A DNA stretch of 64,000 bases from Halopseudomonas nanhaiensis (GCF_020025155.1 NZ_CP073751.1:1736001-1800000); one strand, 5' to 3'; shown: positions 29,875 through 39,597, numbered from the stretch's first letter. The notes: a model not told the origin generated them from the letters alone. Translations and numbers: made by a program.

Positions 29875-30408
29875 ATGGAAAGACGCATGGTAGTGGCGCA
29901 GGCGGATTGTCCTGCACGCCGTGTTCCGGATGGTACTCCGTTGACCATTCCCAAGGACACTTTTGTGACCATCACCCAGGCGCTTGGTGGCAACTATACC
30001 GTGACCTATCATGGCCAGATGGTCCGCGTCGACGGGACGGATGCGGCGAGTCTCGGGCTTGAGCCTGAGTTGCTGAGTTTTCCGGAGCCGGTCGACGACC
30101 GGATCCATGAAGATCAGGTCTGGGAAGCACTGGGCACTGTCTATGATCCCGAAATTCCTGTCGATCTGGTGAATCTCGGCCTTATCTACAGTGTTTCGGT
30201 TGATCAGGCGCTCAAGCGAGTCGACATCAAGATGACGCTGACCGCGCCGGCGTGCGGCATGGGGCCCGTGCTGGTTGGAGACGTCGAGTATCGCGTCAAG
30301 AGGGTTCCCAACGTCGAGTCGGTCAAGGTCGAACTGGTGTTCGATCCGCCCTGGAGCCGAGAAATGATGAGTGAAGAGGCTCAGCTCGAGACCGGAATGT
30401 TCTTTTGA
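29875..30408 (+). CDS. sufT: Fe-S assembly protein SufT
   Basis: A 177-residue protein whose central part is a MIP18/DUF59 domain, with YDPEIPVDLVNLGLIYSV and the cysteine-containing LTAPACGMGPVL. The N-terminal extension DCPARRVPDGTPLTIPKDTF is typical of the long SufT form. SufT is known as an accessory factor in Fe-S maturation, especially under high demand. ATG 29875 (MERRMVVAQADCPARR) fits the family; MVVAQ at 29887 is the alternative. It is the penultimate gene of the SUF operon. Confidence 0.9.
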   Translation: MERRMVVAQADCPARRVPDGTPLTIPKDTFVTITQALGGNYTVTYHGQMVRVDGTDAASLGLEPELLSFPEPVDDRIHEDQVWEALGTVYDPEIPVDLVNLGLIYSVSVDQALKRVDIKMTLTAPACGMGPVLVGDVEYRVKRVPNVESVKVELVFDPPWSREMMSEEAQLETGMFF

Positions 30409-30418
30409 GGAGTGTTTC

Positions 30419-30838
30419 ATGAGCCAGTTTGGCACCGATATAACCAGCGAAGACATTATCGATTCGCTGTCCTTCTTCGACTCCTGGGAAGACCGTTACA
30501 AGTACATCATCGACCTTGGAAAAGAGCTGCCTCCACTTGAAACCGATCAGCGCACGGATGAGAACATCGTGCGCGGGTGCCAGAGCCAGGTGTGGCTGGT
30601 GAGCAAACGGGAAGGCGATCGCTTGTATTTTGACGCAGACAGCGATGCGTTCATCGTCAAAGGTCTGCTTGCAGTGGTTCTCGCAGCCTACAACGGCAAA
30701 ACGCCAGAACAGATTCTCGCCTTCGATGTTGACGGCTACTTCGAGGAGCTGAACCTGATGAAGCACCTCAGTGTTACCCGTGGAAACGGGCTGCGTGCCA
30801 TGGTTACCCGCATACAGGGCACGGCTAGCGCTGCCTGA
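30419..30838 (+). CDS. sufE: Sulfur acceptor SufE
   Basis: A 139-residue protein that receives persulfide sulfur from SufS and passes it to SufB. The active Cys54 lies in the family motif VRGCQSQVWL. The start is ATG 30419, with TTGAGGAGTG immediately upstream. It begins 10 bp after sufT and ends the operon. No clear intrinsic terminator was found in the 157 bp before the next gene. Confidence 0.95.
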   Translation: MSQFGTDITSEDIIDSLSFFDSWEDRYKYIIDLGKELPPLETDQRTDENIVRGCQSQVWLVSKREGDRLYFDADSDAFIVKGLLAVVLAAYNGKTPEQILAFDVDGYFEELNLMKHLSVTRGNGLRAMVTRIQGTASAA

Positions 30839-30995
30839 TCGACACAAAACATCGACTTGTTCACGAATCGCTGCTGTCTCGCCAGTGAGCCGCTGAGTGA
30901 TGGCATATAGATATTGCCTGTCGTCCGTTTAGCCGCTACAGTCTCGGCGGGTCAATCTGTTTGACCCGAGACCCGAAAATAATACTGGCGACCCC

Positions 30996-32051
30996 ATGCA
31001 CAATGCCTGGAAGCGGCTGAGCGACGATTTCCAGCTGTCGATCATTACCATGGTGGGCGTATGCTCCGTAGCGGGCATTGCTCCCTACGCGGTTTATCGT
31101 CTGTACGACGGCAACTGGCTGGTCAGCCTCGTGGACACCTCGCTGGTGCTCAATACGCTGGCTGCGGTGATCTACGCCTGGCGCACCGGGGACACCATTC
31201 GACCCGGTCAGTATCTGGCGCTGCTCTATTGTATCGGCACAATCGTCATCGTCACGAAGCTCGGCATGAACGGCCTCTTCTGGGTCTACGTCCTGATTCT
31301 CTTCAACTTCTTCGTCGTACCGCCCCTGCAAAGCGTGATTGCCACCGTGTCGGTTCTGGGCATTCTATGCGCTTACGGCGTTGCGAAGCCCGGCGCGTTG
31401 TTCGACTCGGCTTTCCAGTTGACGTCCTTCCTGGTAACCAGTCTGCTGTGCAGTCTTTTCGCTTTTGCCTTCGCCTACCGCGGCCGTGAGCAGCGCCAGA
31501 AGTTGAGCGAGCTGGCGACCATCGATCCGCTGACGGGGGCCAGCAATCGGCGCACCATGGATAGCGAACTGGAGATCGCATTCAACGAGCACAAGCGCTA
31601 TGGGGTGGGTTACGGGTTGCTCATCCTTGATCTCGATCACTTCAAGCTGGTCAACGACCGGTACGGCCATCGGGCTGGCGACGAGGTACTGGTCGACTTT
31701 GTCGATGTAGTCCGGGCCGCCTGCCGGCAATCGGACCGACTCTTTCGTCTTGGCGGCGAAGAGTTCGTGCTGCTGGTTCCCCAGGTTGATGAGCGGGGCC
31801 TGTCCCGGTTGGCGAACAACGTTCTTGCGGACATTCGTCGGCGGTTGAACGGTCCCGGTGGGCCGGTCACCGTATCCATCGGCGGCGCACTGTTATCCGG
31901 ACATTCGACTATCGAGGATTGGTTGCACGAGGCCGATGAGCGGCTGTATCGGGCCAAGGCACTGGGCCGCGACCAGGCGATCATTTTCGATCAGGGATCG
32001 AATTCATCAACGTCGCTGTCGAATCCGTCGGAAGCAGCCGTTCAGGACTGA
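30996..32051 (+). CDS. Membrane diguanylate cyclase (GGDEF)
   Basis: A 351-residue protein with six hydrophobic segments in its first 160 residues and a C-terminal GGDEF domain. The active site is GGEEF, and an inhibitory-site RQSD lies five residues before it, so activity and product inhibition by c-di-GMP are both expected. LDLDHFKLVNDRYGHRAGDE matches the metal and substrate region. No EAL domain is present. The membrane part is not a sensor domain I recognise. The leader holds a small hairpin, GGGTCA / TGACCC (30949-30967), just before AT-rich DNA. Confidence 0.92.
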   Translation: MHNAWKRLSDDFQLSIITMVGVCSVAGIAPYAVYRLYDGNWLVSLVDTSLVLNTLAAVIYAWRTGDTIRPGQYLALLYCIGTIVIVTKLGMNGLFWVYVLILFNFFVVPPLQSVIATVSVLGILCAYGVAKPGALFDSAFQLTSFLVTSLLCSLFAFAFAYRGREQRQKLSELATIDPLTGASNRRTMDSELEIAFNEHKRYGVGYGLLILDLDHFKLVNDRYGHRAGDEVLVDFVDVVRAACRQSDRLFRLGGEEFVLLVPQVDERGLSRLANNVLADIRRRLNGPGGPVTVSIGGALLSGHSTIEDWLHEADERLYRAKALGRDQAIIFDQGSNSSTSLSNPSEAAVQD

Positions 32052-32086
32052 CCCTGATTGTGCTTACCATGCTTCCAGGAGACCAC

Positions 32087-32437
32087 ATGTCCAGGCAATC
32101 CTTCTCCGACAGCCAATTCTGGGACAAACTTCATCGTTATGCCCGCAAGGCAGGGCGTGAGGTAGTCGAGCGTGCATTGTGCCTGTATTACGCGGCAAGG
32201 CGCCCGGAGACCCCCACATGGGCAAAGACAACGATCTTCGGTGCTCTGGCCTACTTCATATCGCCAATCGATGCCATCCCGGATCTGCTTCCGTTCATTG
32301 GGTTCAGCGACGATCTGACCGTCATGGCTGCCGCTCTGGCACTGGTTTCCCTGTATATCAATGACGAGGTCAAGCGCAGGGCGCGAGCGACTACCGAAAA
32401 ATGGTTCGGCCCCGAAATCATCGAGGCCGATAGGTAA
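32087..32437 (+). CDS. DUF1232 (YkvA-type) membrane protein
   Basis: A 116-residue protein with the DUF1232 core AYFISPIDAIPDLLPFIGF followed by DDLTVMAAALALV, a membrane-associated pattern. The function of the family is unknown. I chose ATG 32087 because AGGAGA sits six bases upstream; a GTG at 32060 and an ATG at 32069 are in frame. It lies 35 bp after the diguanylate cyclase gene on the same strand and may be cotranscribed. Confidence 0.85.
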   Translation: MSRQSFSDSQFWDKLHRYARKAGREVVERALCLYYAARRPETPTWAKTTIFGALAYFISPIDAIPDLLPFIGFSDDLTVMAAALALVSLYINDEVKRRARATTEKWFGPEIIEADR

Positions 32438-32459
32438 AGATCAGGCGGAGGGGGGCAGG

Positions 32460-32888
32460 TCAGGGGTAGCGCGAGAATTCCGCGCGATCACCATCCTTGC
32501 CGATGACGACAACCGAATAAGGGTCCTGGCGCGAGCCCATCTCCATCCCCGGGGACCCGATCGGCATGCCCGGTACGGCAAGGCCCGCGGCCTCCGGCAT
32601 CTCTGCCAGGCGTTTGACGTCTTTGGCCGGGACGTGACCTTCGATATAGCGCCCGTCCATTACGCCCGTATGGCAGGACGCCAACTCGGCCGGTATGCCG
32701 AGCTGGTGCTTCAGCGCAGGCATGTCGGACCTGACGTGGTCGTACACGACAAACCCGTTGTCGGTCATATGGCTGATCCAGGCTTTGCAGCACCCGCAGT
32801 TGGGGTCACGGTACACATCGATCTGCAAGGCATCGGCGGCCTGCACGCTGCCTGCAAACAACAGTAAAGATGCGAGTAGTTTTCTCAT
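32460..32888 (-). CDS. DUF411 family periplasmic metal-binding protein
   Basis: A 142-residue DUF411 protein with an N-terminal signal peptide (MRKLLASLLLFAGSVQAA). The CxCC motif DPNCGCCKAW is followed by ELASCHTGVMDGRYIEGHVP and a methionine-rich PGMPIGSPGMEMGSR, all typical of the family and suggestive of copper or other soft-metal binding. Members often sit near copper-resistance genes, but none is seen here. ATG 32888 has a strong AAGGGGGG ribosome site. It is convergent with the DUF1232 gene. Confidence 0.87.
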   Translation of the reverse strand: MRKLLASLLLFAGSVQAADALQIDVYRDPNCGCCKAWISHMTDNGFVVYDHVRSDMPALKHQLGIPAELASCHTGVMDGRYIEGHVPAKDVKRLAEMPEAAGLAVPGMPIGSPGMEMGSRQDPYSVVVIGKDGDRAEFSRYP

Positions 32889-32999
32889 GCGCCCCCCTTG
32901 AAGAGCCGAGAGCATAATCCCGCGAGGACGCCTGAACAATGACTGTGCAACGCCCGGTTACAGTCAATCTGTACCAGGCGCAAGGGTCGGGCGGCGGTC

Positions 33000-33158
33000 T
33001 TAACGCTTGAGGATGATGTAAACCGCGTGGATGATCCCGGGCACATACCCCAGCAGGGTCAAGAGGATGTTCAGCCAGAATGCGCCACTGAAGCCCACCT
33101 GAAGGAACACGCCCACAGGGGGAAGAATGATGGCGAAAATAAGTCGAATGATATCCAT
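33000..33158 (-). CDS. YqaE/Pmp3 family membrane protein
   Basis: A 52-residue hydrophobic protein with two transmembrane segments and the Pmp3 core ILPPVGVFLQVGFSGAFWLN. It ends GYVPGIIHAVYIILKR. Members associate with salt or membrane-potential stress in other organisms. It is preceded by a GGGAGCT ribosome site. A longer frame to 33413 enters the BenE-like gene and is not used. The gap of 85 bp to the upstream gene holds nothing recognisable. Confidence 0.9.
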   Translation of the reverse strand: MDIIRLIFAIILPPVGVFLQVGFSGAFWLNILLTLLGYVPGIIHAVYIILKR

Positions 33159-33243
33159 GGTCAGCTCCCGGACTAAGTATTTGATCTGCCGCAGTACCAG
33201 CAGGGTTACTGCTGTGACCGCCGGGAGTCGGAGCCGTTCCAGT

Positions 33244-34434
33244 TCAGTGATTCGGTGGTCGGGCCAGAAGCAGGACAGCCAGCCCGGCAACGAGGCCCCA
33301 GAATGCTGAGCCGATGGAGAATAGCGACACCCCGGAGGCAGTGACCATGAAGGTGACCAGCGCTGCTTCACGCCGATCGTGATCTCCCATCGACTGGGCC
33401 AGCCCGTTACCAATCGAGCCGAGCAGAGCCAGGCCGGCGACAGACATCACCAGGGCGTGGGGAAGTGCCATGAATACGGCCGTGAGCGCAACGGCAAAGC
33501 AGCCAACGCCGATGGCGAGAACGCCGAACACCAGGGCGGCAGGGTAGCGTCGCTTCGTGTCCGCATGGGCACCCGGACCGGTACAGAGTGCAGCGCTGAT
33601 TGCGGCGAGATTGACGCCATGCGATCCAAACGGAGCAAAGATCAGCGAAGCCAGCCCGGTTGTCGCGATCAACGGAGCAGGCGGTGGCTCGTAGCCGTCG
33701 GCACGCAGGACGGCAAGCCCGGGCAGGTTCTGCGAAGCCATCGCCACGACATACAGCGGCAGGGCGATGCTGGTCATTGCGGAGAATGAGAACTCGGGTG
33801 TGGTCCAGATCGGACGTACCAGCGTCCAGTCAATGGGCGGCCAGACGACCAGTCCGTTGAACCAGGCGAGTGTGCAGCCTGCCAGAAGCGCGACCGGCAC
33901 CGCCAGTACTGGGCGGTACCGCCTGGTAAGGAAAAACAGCGCAAGCATGGCCAGAACCAGACCGGTCTGGTCTTCCACGGCTCTGAACAGCTCCACCCCG
34001 ATGGAAAACAGAATCCCGGCCAATAGCGCCGCGGCAATCGACGATGGCAACTGCCGGACCAGTTCAGCCAGTGGCCTGAACAGCCCGGTCAGCGTGAGCA
34101 GCAGACCGGTGGCGACGAACGCGCCGATCGCCTCGGGGTAACTCACGCCGCTGAGGCTCGTCACGAGCAGGGCGGCGCCCGGGGTTGACCAGGCCACCAC
34201 CACGGGCATCCGGTAGCGAAAGGTAAGGGCGATCGCTGTCAGGCCCATAGCCACGGATATCGCCCAGACCCAGGAGCCGATCTGGTGTTCATCGAGGCCT
34301 GCATTGCGCCCGGCCTGGACCATCAACGCCAGCGAGCTGGTATATCCGGTGACCACGGCGATGAAGCCTGCAGTAGCGGCAGACGCGCTGAAATCGGCCA
34401 GTACCTTCGACATCATGGAGAGTGGTTGACGCAT
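33244..34434 (-). CDS. BenE-like benzoate/H+ symporter family transporter
   Basis: A 396-residue polytopic inner-membrane protein of about twelve helices. It matches the BenE family through TPGAALLVTSLSGVSYPEAI, SIAAALLAGILFSIGVELF, FGSHGVNLAAISAALCTGP and the C-terminal GLAVLLLARPP. No benzoate catabolic genes lie nearby, so the substrate is uncertain. The start is ATG 34434 or ATG 34416 (MSKVLADF is close behind). It lies between ppsR and the Pmp3-like gene on the same strand. Confidence 0.85.
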   Translation of the reverse strand: MRQPLSMMSKVLADFSASAATAGFIAVVTGYTSSLALMVQAGRNAGLDEHQIGSWVWAISVAMGLTAIALTFRYRMPVVVAWSTPGAALLVTSLSGVSYPEAIGAFVATGLLLTLTGLFRPLAELVRQLPSSIAAALLAGILFSIGVELFRAVEDQTGLVLAMLALFFLTRRYRPVLAVPVALLAGCTLAWFNGLVVWPPIDWTLVRPIWTTPEFSFSAMTSIALPLYVVAMASQNLPGLAVLRADGYEPPPAPLIATTGLASLIFAPFGSHGVNLAAISAALCTGPGAHADTKRRYPAALVFGVLAIGVGCFAVALTAVFMALPHALVMSVAGLALLGSIGNGLAQSMGDHDRREAALVTFMVTASGVSLFSIGSAFWGLVAGLAVLLLARPPNH

Positions 34435-34536
34435 GGTTCCAGCCTGCTGCGGTGAATGACCGCAACAGCTTAATCGAGGGGCAGTTTCGGTGAGCGGTAC
34501 AGCCGGCTGGCGACTGGCCGCAACAGTTGCTGGGGC

Positions 34537-35355
34537 TTACTTGAGGCGCCTTTCGATGCCCTTGTGAACGAGGATCTTCGCGGAGATTTCCTCGACCGAA
34601 AAATGCGTCGAGTTGATATTCGAGATGTTTTCGCGGCGAAACAGATTTTCCACCTCGCGTACTTCGAACTCGCATTGCGCGAAGCTGGCATAGCGACTGT
34701 TGGGTCGCCGTTCGTGGCGAATGCTGGCGAGACGCTCCGCGTCAATGGTCAGGCCGAACAGCTTCTCCTTGTGTTCGCGCAGTGCGGGCGGAAGCTGCAG
34801 GCGCTCCATGTCCTCTTCGGTCAGCGGGTAATTCGCGGCGCGAATCCCGTATTTCAGCGCCATGTACAGGCAGGTTGGTGTCTTCCCGCAACGCGAGACG
34901 CCGACCAGAATGACATCCGCTTCGTTGTAATGCAGCGTGCGCGCGCCGTCATCGTTGTCCATGGCAAAGTGCACGGCATCGATGCGGTCCTTGTAGTGCG
35001 CGTTGTGCTGAATCGAGTGGGATTTGCCCACCGAATACGAAGAACCGTCACCTAATTCCATCTCGAGCGGAGCAAGAAAGGTAGAAAAGATGTCTACGAT
35101 GTACCCGTTGCTCGTAGCCAATACCTTACGGATATCCGAGTTGACAACGGTGTCGAAGATGATCGGGCGAACCCCGTCCTGCTCGGCAGCCGTGTTGATT
35201 TGTTGTACCATGTCGTGCGCTTTTTCGATGGTGTCCACATAGGGACGCAGCCGCTTTGTGAACTCGATGTTCTCGAACTGGGACAGCAGGCTCTGGCCAA
35301 GTGACTCGGCGGTAATACCAGTGCCATCGGATATGAAGAAAGCGGTGCGTTTCAT
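34537..35355 (-). CDS. ppsR: PEP synthase regulatory protein (kinase/pyrophosphorylase)
   Basis: A 272-residue bifunctional regulator (DUF299 family) that uses ADP to inactivate PEP synthase and phosphate to reactivate it. The P-loop is [10 protein letters not shown], and the N-terminus is the typical [18 protein letters not shown]. The target, ppsA, is divergent with 153 bp between them. ATG 35355 (MKRTAFF) is the family start; the frame continues upstream to 35430 with no family match. Confidence 0.95.
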   Translation of the reverse strand: MKRTAFFISDGTGITAESLGQSLLSQFENIEFTKRLRPYVDTIEKAHDMVQQINTAAEQDGVRPIIFDTVVNSDIRKVLATSNGYIVDIFSTFLAPLEMELGDGSSYSVGKSHSIQHNAHYKDRIDAVHFAMDNDDGARTLHYNEADVILVGVSRCGKTPTCLYMALKYGIRAANYPLTEEDMERLQLPPALREHKEKLFGLTIDAERLASIRHERRPNSRYASFAQCEFEVREVENLFRRENISNINSTHFSVEEISAKILVHKGIERRLK

Positions 35356-35508
35356 GCGCGTAGCCTTGATATGTCGTAATTGGCTGAGTGCAGCGGTATC
35401 GGGAACCCTGTCGGGCTTCACTTTCGGCATTGTGGCGCATTTGTGACATGCAGGCCAGATGGTCTGCCGGATGCGCTGCTCAATTCATTGATTTACGGAG
35501 AGATCACC

Positions 35509-37878
35509 TTGTTAGAGTACGTAGTGTCCTTCGAACAGCTAGGTGCTGGAGACGTTGAACGTGTGGGCGGCAAGAACGCCTCACTGGGAGAAATGATCAG
35601 CAATCTGGCTCATGCCGGGGTGTCGGTCCCGGGCGGTTTCGCCACTACAGCAGATGCCTTCCGTGAATTTCTGGAACAAAGCGGCCTCGATGACCGTATC
35701 CACGCGGCGCTCGATGCGCTCGATGTCGACGACGTCGCTGCGCTGGCTCGCACCGGTACTCAGATTCGCCAGTGGGTCATGGAAACCGAATTCCCCGCTC
35801 CGCTGGATCAGGCCATCCGCGACGCCTTTGCCTCGCTCTCGGACGGGAATGACAATCTCGCGGTCGCCGTGCGTTCCTCCGCTACAGCAGAAGACCTTCC
35901 CGATGCGTCTTTTGCCGGTCAGCAGGAAACGTTCCTGAACATCCGCGGCGTGGACAATGTCATCCGCGCCGTCAAGGAAGTCTTCGCCTCCCTGTTCAAC
36001 GACCGCGCTATTTCCTACCGCGTCCACCAGGGCTTCGATCACAAGCTGGTCGCGCTGTCGGCGGGCATCCAGCGCATGGTGCGCTCGGAAACCGGTACCG
36101 CCGGGGTAATGTTCACGCTGGATACCGAATCCGGTTTCCGTGACGTGGTATTCATCACCGGTGCCTATGGCCTTGGTGAGACGGTGGTACAGGGCGCAGT
36201 GAATCCCGATGAATTTTATGTGCACAAGCCCACGCTGGAGGCGGGTCGGCCATCGATTCTGCGCCGTAACCTCGGCAGCAAGGCGATCAAGATGATCTAC
36301 GGCGAAGTCGCATCGGCTGGCCGCTCGGTAAAGACCGTCGACGTCGACAGCGCAGACCGGTCGCGCTTCTGCCTGAGCGATGCCGAGGTCGTCAGTCTCG
36401 CAGAGCAGGCGCTAATTATCGAGAAGCACTACGAGCGTCCGATGGACATCGAATGGGCCAAGGACGGTGACGACGGCAAGCTTTATATCGTCCAGGCGCG
36501 CCCGGAAACCGTGAAAAGCCGCGCGACCGGCAACGTCATGGAACGTTATCTGCTCAAGGAAAAGGGTCAGATCCTGGTCGAAGGCCGTGCAATCGGCCAG
36601 CGTATCGGAGCAGGCAGGGTAAAGATCGTCAATGATGTGGCGGAGATGGACAAGGTCATGCCGGGTGACGTGCTGGTCTCGGATATGACCGACCCGGACT
36701 GGGAACCGGTCATGAAGCGCGCCAGCGCTATCGTCACCAACCGCGGTGGTCGGACCTGCCACGCCGCTATCATCGCTCGCGAGCTTGGGATCCCGGCGGT
36801 TGTCGGCTGCGGCAACGCCACCAGCGAGTTGAAGGACGGTCAGGAAGTTACCGTGTCCTGTGCCGAGGGTGACACCGGTCTGATCTACGCCGGTCAGTTG
36901 TCATTCGATATTCGCAAGAACAGCGTCGACGCCATGCCGACACTACCGTTCAAGATCATGATGAACGTGGGCAATCCGGACCGGGCGTTTGATTTTGCCA
37001 ACCTGCCCAATGAAGGTGTGGGTCTGGCGCGACTGGAGTTCATCATCAATCGCATGATCGGCGTGCACCCCAAGGCGCTGCTCAACTTCGACAGCCTGCC
37101 TGATGACGTCAGGGGCAGCGTGCAGAAGCGAATTGCCGGCTACGCGAGCCCGGTCGACTTCTATGTCGACAAGCTGGTCGAAGGTGTCAGCACCCTGGCC
37201 GCCGCGTTCTGGCCGAAAAAGGTGATCGTGCGCCTGTCCGACTTCAAGTCGAACGAGTACGCCAACCTGATCGGGGGCCGCCTGTACGAGCCGGAAGAAG
37301 AAAATCCAATGCTCGGTTTCCGCGGCGCTTCGCGTTATATCAGTGAATCCTTCCGCGACTGTTTCGAACTCGAGTGTCGCGCGATGAAGCGCGTGCGCGA
37401 TGAGATGGGGCTGACCAACGTCGAGATCATGGTGCCGTTCGTACGGACGGTCGGAGAGGCGGCACAGGTAGTCGAGCTGCTGGGCGAAAACGGGCTCAAG
37501 CGTGGCGAGAACGGGCTGCGTCTGATCATGATGTGTGAGCTACCGGCCAATGCCCTGCTGGCTGACGAGTTCCTTGAGCACTTCGATGGTTTCTCCATCG
37601 GCTCGAATGACCTGACTCAGCTGACGCTGGGCCTCGATCGCGACTCGGGTATCATCGCGCACCTGTTCGACGAGCGAAACGCGGCGGTCAAGAAACTGTT
37701 GTCCAACGCGATCAGCGCCTGCCGCAAGGCCGACAAGTACATTGGTATCTGCGGCCAGGGTCCCTCGGATCACCCGGATCTGGCGAAATGGCTGATGGAG
37801 CAGGGGATCGAAAGTGTTTCCTTGAATCCGGACTCGGTGATGGATACCTGGTTCTTCCTCGCGGAAAACAACGTCTGA
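35509..37878 (+). CDS. ppsA: Phosphoenolpyruvate synthase
   Basis: A 789-residue gluconeogenic enzyme making PEP from pyruvate and ATP. The N-terminal ATP-grasp begins with [14 protein letters not shown] and contains [20 protein letters not shown]. The swivelling domain carries phospho-accepting His418 in [15 protein letters not shown]. The C-terminal PEP-binding barrel ends near [18 protein letters not shown] and [17 protein letters not shown]. The start is a TTG at 35509 with GGAGAG upstream; no ATG lies near the expected N-terminus. The length fits Pseudomonas PpsA. It is divergent from ppsR. Confidence 0.96.
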   Translation: MLEYVVSFEQLGAGDVERVGGKNASLGEMISNLAHAGVSVPGGFATTADAFREFLEQSGLDDRIHAALDALDVDDVAALARTGTQIRQWVMETEFPAPLDQAIRDAFASLSDGNDNLAVAVRSSATAEDLPDASFAGQQETFLNIRGVDNVIRAVKEVFASLFNDRAISYRVHQGFDHKLVALSAGIQRMVRSETGTAGVMFTLDTESGFRDVVFITGAYGLGETVVQGAVNPDEFYVHKPTLEAGRPSILRRNLGSKAIKMIYGEVASAGRSVKTVDVDSADRSRFCLSDAEVVSLAEQALIIEKHYERPMDIEWAKDGDDGKLYIVQARPETVKSRATGNVMERYLLKEKGQILVEGRAIGQRIGAGRVKIVNDVAEMDKVMPGDVLVSDMTDPDWEPVMKRASAIVTNRGGRTCHAAIIARELGIPAVVGCGNATSELKDGQEVTVSCAEGDTGLIYAGQLSFDIRKNSVDAMPTLPFKIMMNVGNPDRAFDFANLPNEGVGLARLEFIINRMIGVHPKALLNFDSLPDDVRGSVQKRIAGYASPVDFYVDKLVEGVSTLAAAFWPKKVIVRLSDFKSNEYANLIGGRLYEPEEENPMLGFRGASRYISESFRDCFELECRAMKRVRDEMGLTNVEIMVPFVRTVGEAAQVVELLGENGLKRGENGLRLIMMCELPANALLADEFLEHFDGFSIGSNDLTQLTLGLDRDSGIIAHLFDERNAAVKKLLSNAISACRKADKYIGICGQGPSDHPDLAKWLMEQGIESVSLNPDSVMDTWFFLAENNV

Positions 37879-37899
37879 GTTCACATCAAGGAGAACGCC

Positions 37900-38385
37900 A
37901 TGCATTACGTCACGCCCGATCTATGCGATGCCTACCCGGATGTTCACGTTGTCGAGCCAATGTTCAGCAATTTCGGTGGCCATGATTCCTTCGGCGGCCA
38001 GATCGTCACGGTGAAGTGCTTCGAAGACAATTCCGTGGTGAAGGAGCAGGTCGATCAGGACGGCACAGGCAAGGTCATGGTTGTCGATGGCGGCGGCTCT
38101 CTGCGTCGTGCGCTGCTGGGTGACATGCTCGCCGAGAAGGCCGCCAAGAACGGCTGGGAAGGGATCATTGTTTATGGCTGCGTACGCGACGTCGACGTAT
38201 TGGTGCAGACTCCGCTTGGAATCCAGGCGTTGGCCAGCCACCCGATGAAAACCGACAAGCGAGGCATCGGGGATCTCAACGTTCCGGTGACGTTCGCCGG
38301 GGTGACCTTCCGGCCGGGTGAGTACGTGTACGCCGATAACAACGGCATTATCGTTTCACCCGCTGCACTGTCCATGCCGGAGTAA
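37900..38385 (+). CDS. rraA: RraA family protein
   Basis: A 161-residue trimeric-fold protein of the RraA family. Characteristic motifs are [35 protein letters not shown] and GCVRDVD. E. coli RraA inhibits RNase E, but several relatives are 4-hydroxy-4-methyl-2-oxoglutarate aldolases; both functions fit. It begins 21 bp after ppsA with AAGGAGAA upstream. A perfect hairpin follows at 38417. Confidence 0.9.
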   Translation: MHYVTPDLCDAYPDVHVVEPMFSNFGGHDSFGGQIVTVKCFEDNSVVKEQVDQDGTGKVMVVDGGGSLRRALLGDMLAEKAAKNGWEGIIVYGCVRDVDVLVQTPLGIQALASHPMKTDKRGIGDLNVPVTFAGVTFRPGEYVYADNNGIIVSPAALSMPE

Positions 38386-38416
38386 TCTCCCGCCAGCATT
38401 CCAACTGCATCAGGAA

Positions 38417-38450
38417 CAAAGCCGGACGATGGTGACATCGTCCGGCTTTG
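38417..38450 (+). terminator. Perfect 15-bp hairpin after rraA
   Basis: CAAAGCCGGACGATG and CATCGTCCGGCTTTG form a full 15-bp stem with loop GTGA. It lies 31 bp after the rraA stop and has no T-run. An in-frame ATG at 38429 falls inside the stem, which argues against it as the next gene's start. Confidence 0.7.
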
Positions 38451-38491
38451 GTGCGTCTGAAATTGGTATCCACTTTGAGGAGGCGCCAAAC

Positions 38492-38743
38492 GTGAGCGAT
38501 CCGTTGGAAGAGCGGTTGCGCAGTTTGATGCGCGATGGCGGGCAGGACGTGAGCGATGACGACGAACGCCTGGAACGTGTACTGCACAAGGCCCATGTCC
38601 GCGGGGGAGCGCTTGATCTGTTGACGCTGTTCGCCCACTGGGGAGAGGTGCTGTCCGAAGCCGGCACACGTTCGGTACGACGCTCGCGCGCGGCAGGCCG
38701 GGCGCAGCAGGACGCCACTGTGACATCGCGGAAAGAGGAATAG
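38492..38743 (+). CDS. crfX: Small conserved protein CrfX (cmpX-sigX cluster)
   Basis: An 83-residue, charged, soluble protein with SDPLEERLRSLMRDGGQDVS and a basic C-terminus. I name it from position: in Pseudomonas a small gene (crfX, also written cfrX) lies just before cmpX-sigX-oprF. Its function is unknown. The start is GTG 38492 with a strong TGAGGAGG nine bases upstream; the ATG at 38429 lies within a hairpin. It ends 2 bp before cmpX. Confidence 0.72.
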   Translation: MSDPLEERLRSLMRDGGQDVSDDDERLERVLHKAHVRGGALDLLTLFAHWGEVLSEAGTRSVRRSRAAGRAQQDATVTSRKEE

Positions 38744-38745
38744 GA

Positions 38746-39567
38746 ATGGAACTCGATACCTGGAGCCAGAGCTTTCTTGCTGCCATGACCACCATGTGGA
38801 CGAAGCTTGCTTCATTCATACCCGACCTGATCGCGGCGATACTCATCGTCGTACTCGGCTTTCTGGTCGCCAAGCTGATCGACACCATCCTCAGCAAGGG
38901 CTTGGCCAAACTGGGAATGGATCGGCTTCTGGCCGGGGTAGGGGTCAGCAAGATGATCGCCCGTAGTGGTATCACGGCACCGCCGTCGGTGCTGATCGGC
39001 AAGGTCGTCTACTGGTTCATCGTTCTGACCTTCCTCATATCCGCAGCCGAGTCGCTCGGGCTGGCCCGTGTGTCGTCCACGCTCGATGCATTCGTTCTTT
39101 ATCTGCCGAAGGTCTTTGGCGCAGCCTTGATCCTGCTGGCGGGTCTGTTGCTGTCGCATTTCGCCAACGGCGTTGTGCGTGGTGCCGGCGAGAGTATCGG
39201 TATCGACTACGCGGCGGGCCTGGGCCGACTGGCGCAGGGGCTGCTGGTGATCATCACCGCGTCGCTGGTGATCGGCCAGTTGCAGATCGAGACGGCGCTG
39301 CTCAACACCGTTGTGGCCATTGTGCTGGTCTCGTTTGGAGCGGCCGCTGCACTGGCCCTGGGCCTGGGCAGCAAGTCCGTCGTCTCGCAGATACTGGCGG
39401 GTATCTACATTCGCGAGCTCTACGAGGTGGGTGATCGAATCAGCGTTGGTGAAACCGAAGGGGTCATTGACGAGATCGGTACGGTCAAGACGTCGCTAAT
39501 CGACGACGAGGGGCGGGTAGTCTCGCTTCCGAACACGACGCTGCTCGATCAGCGCGTGTCGCGTTGA
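38746..39567 (+). CDS. cmpX: Mechanosensitive-channel-like membrane protein CmpX
   Basis: A 273-residue inner-membrane protein with about four hydrophobic helices in TM-helix repeat form, then an MscS-like beta domain (GDRISVGETEGVIDEIGTVK and VVSLPNTTLLDQRV). The GASAALALGLGSK-like glycine region appears as GAAAALALGLGSKSVVSQIL. It is the usual cmpX neighbour of sigX in Pseudomonas, where it is linked with membrane-stress signalling. The upstream cmaX (CorA-type transporter) gene found in P. aeruginosa is absent. Confidence 0.87.
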   Translation: MELDTWSQSFLAAMTTMWTKLASFIPDLIAAILIVVLGFLVAKLIDTILSKGLAKLGMDRLLAGVGVSKMIARSGITAPPSVLIGKVVYWFIVLTFLISAAESLGLARVSSTLDAFVLYLPKVFGAALILLAGLLLSHFANGVVRGAGESIGIDYAAGLGRLAQGLLVIITASLVIGQLQIETALLNTVVAIVLVSFGAAAALALGLGSKSVVSQILAGIYIRELYEVGDRISVGETEGVIDEIGTVKTSLIDDEGRVVSLPNTTLLDQRVSR

Positions 39568-39597
39568 TTCTTCCGATAACCTGTACGGCGACCTGTT

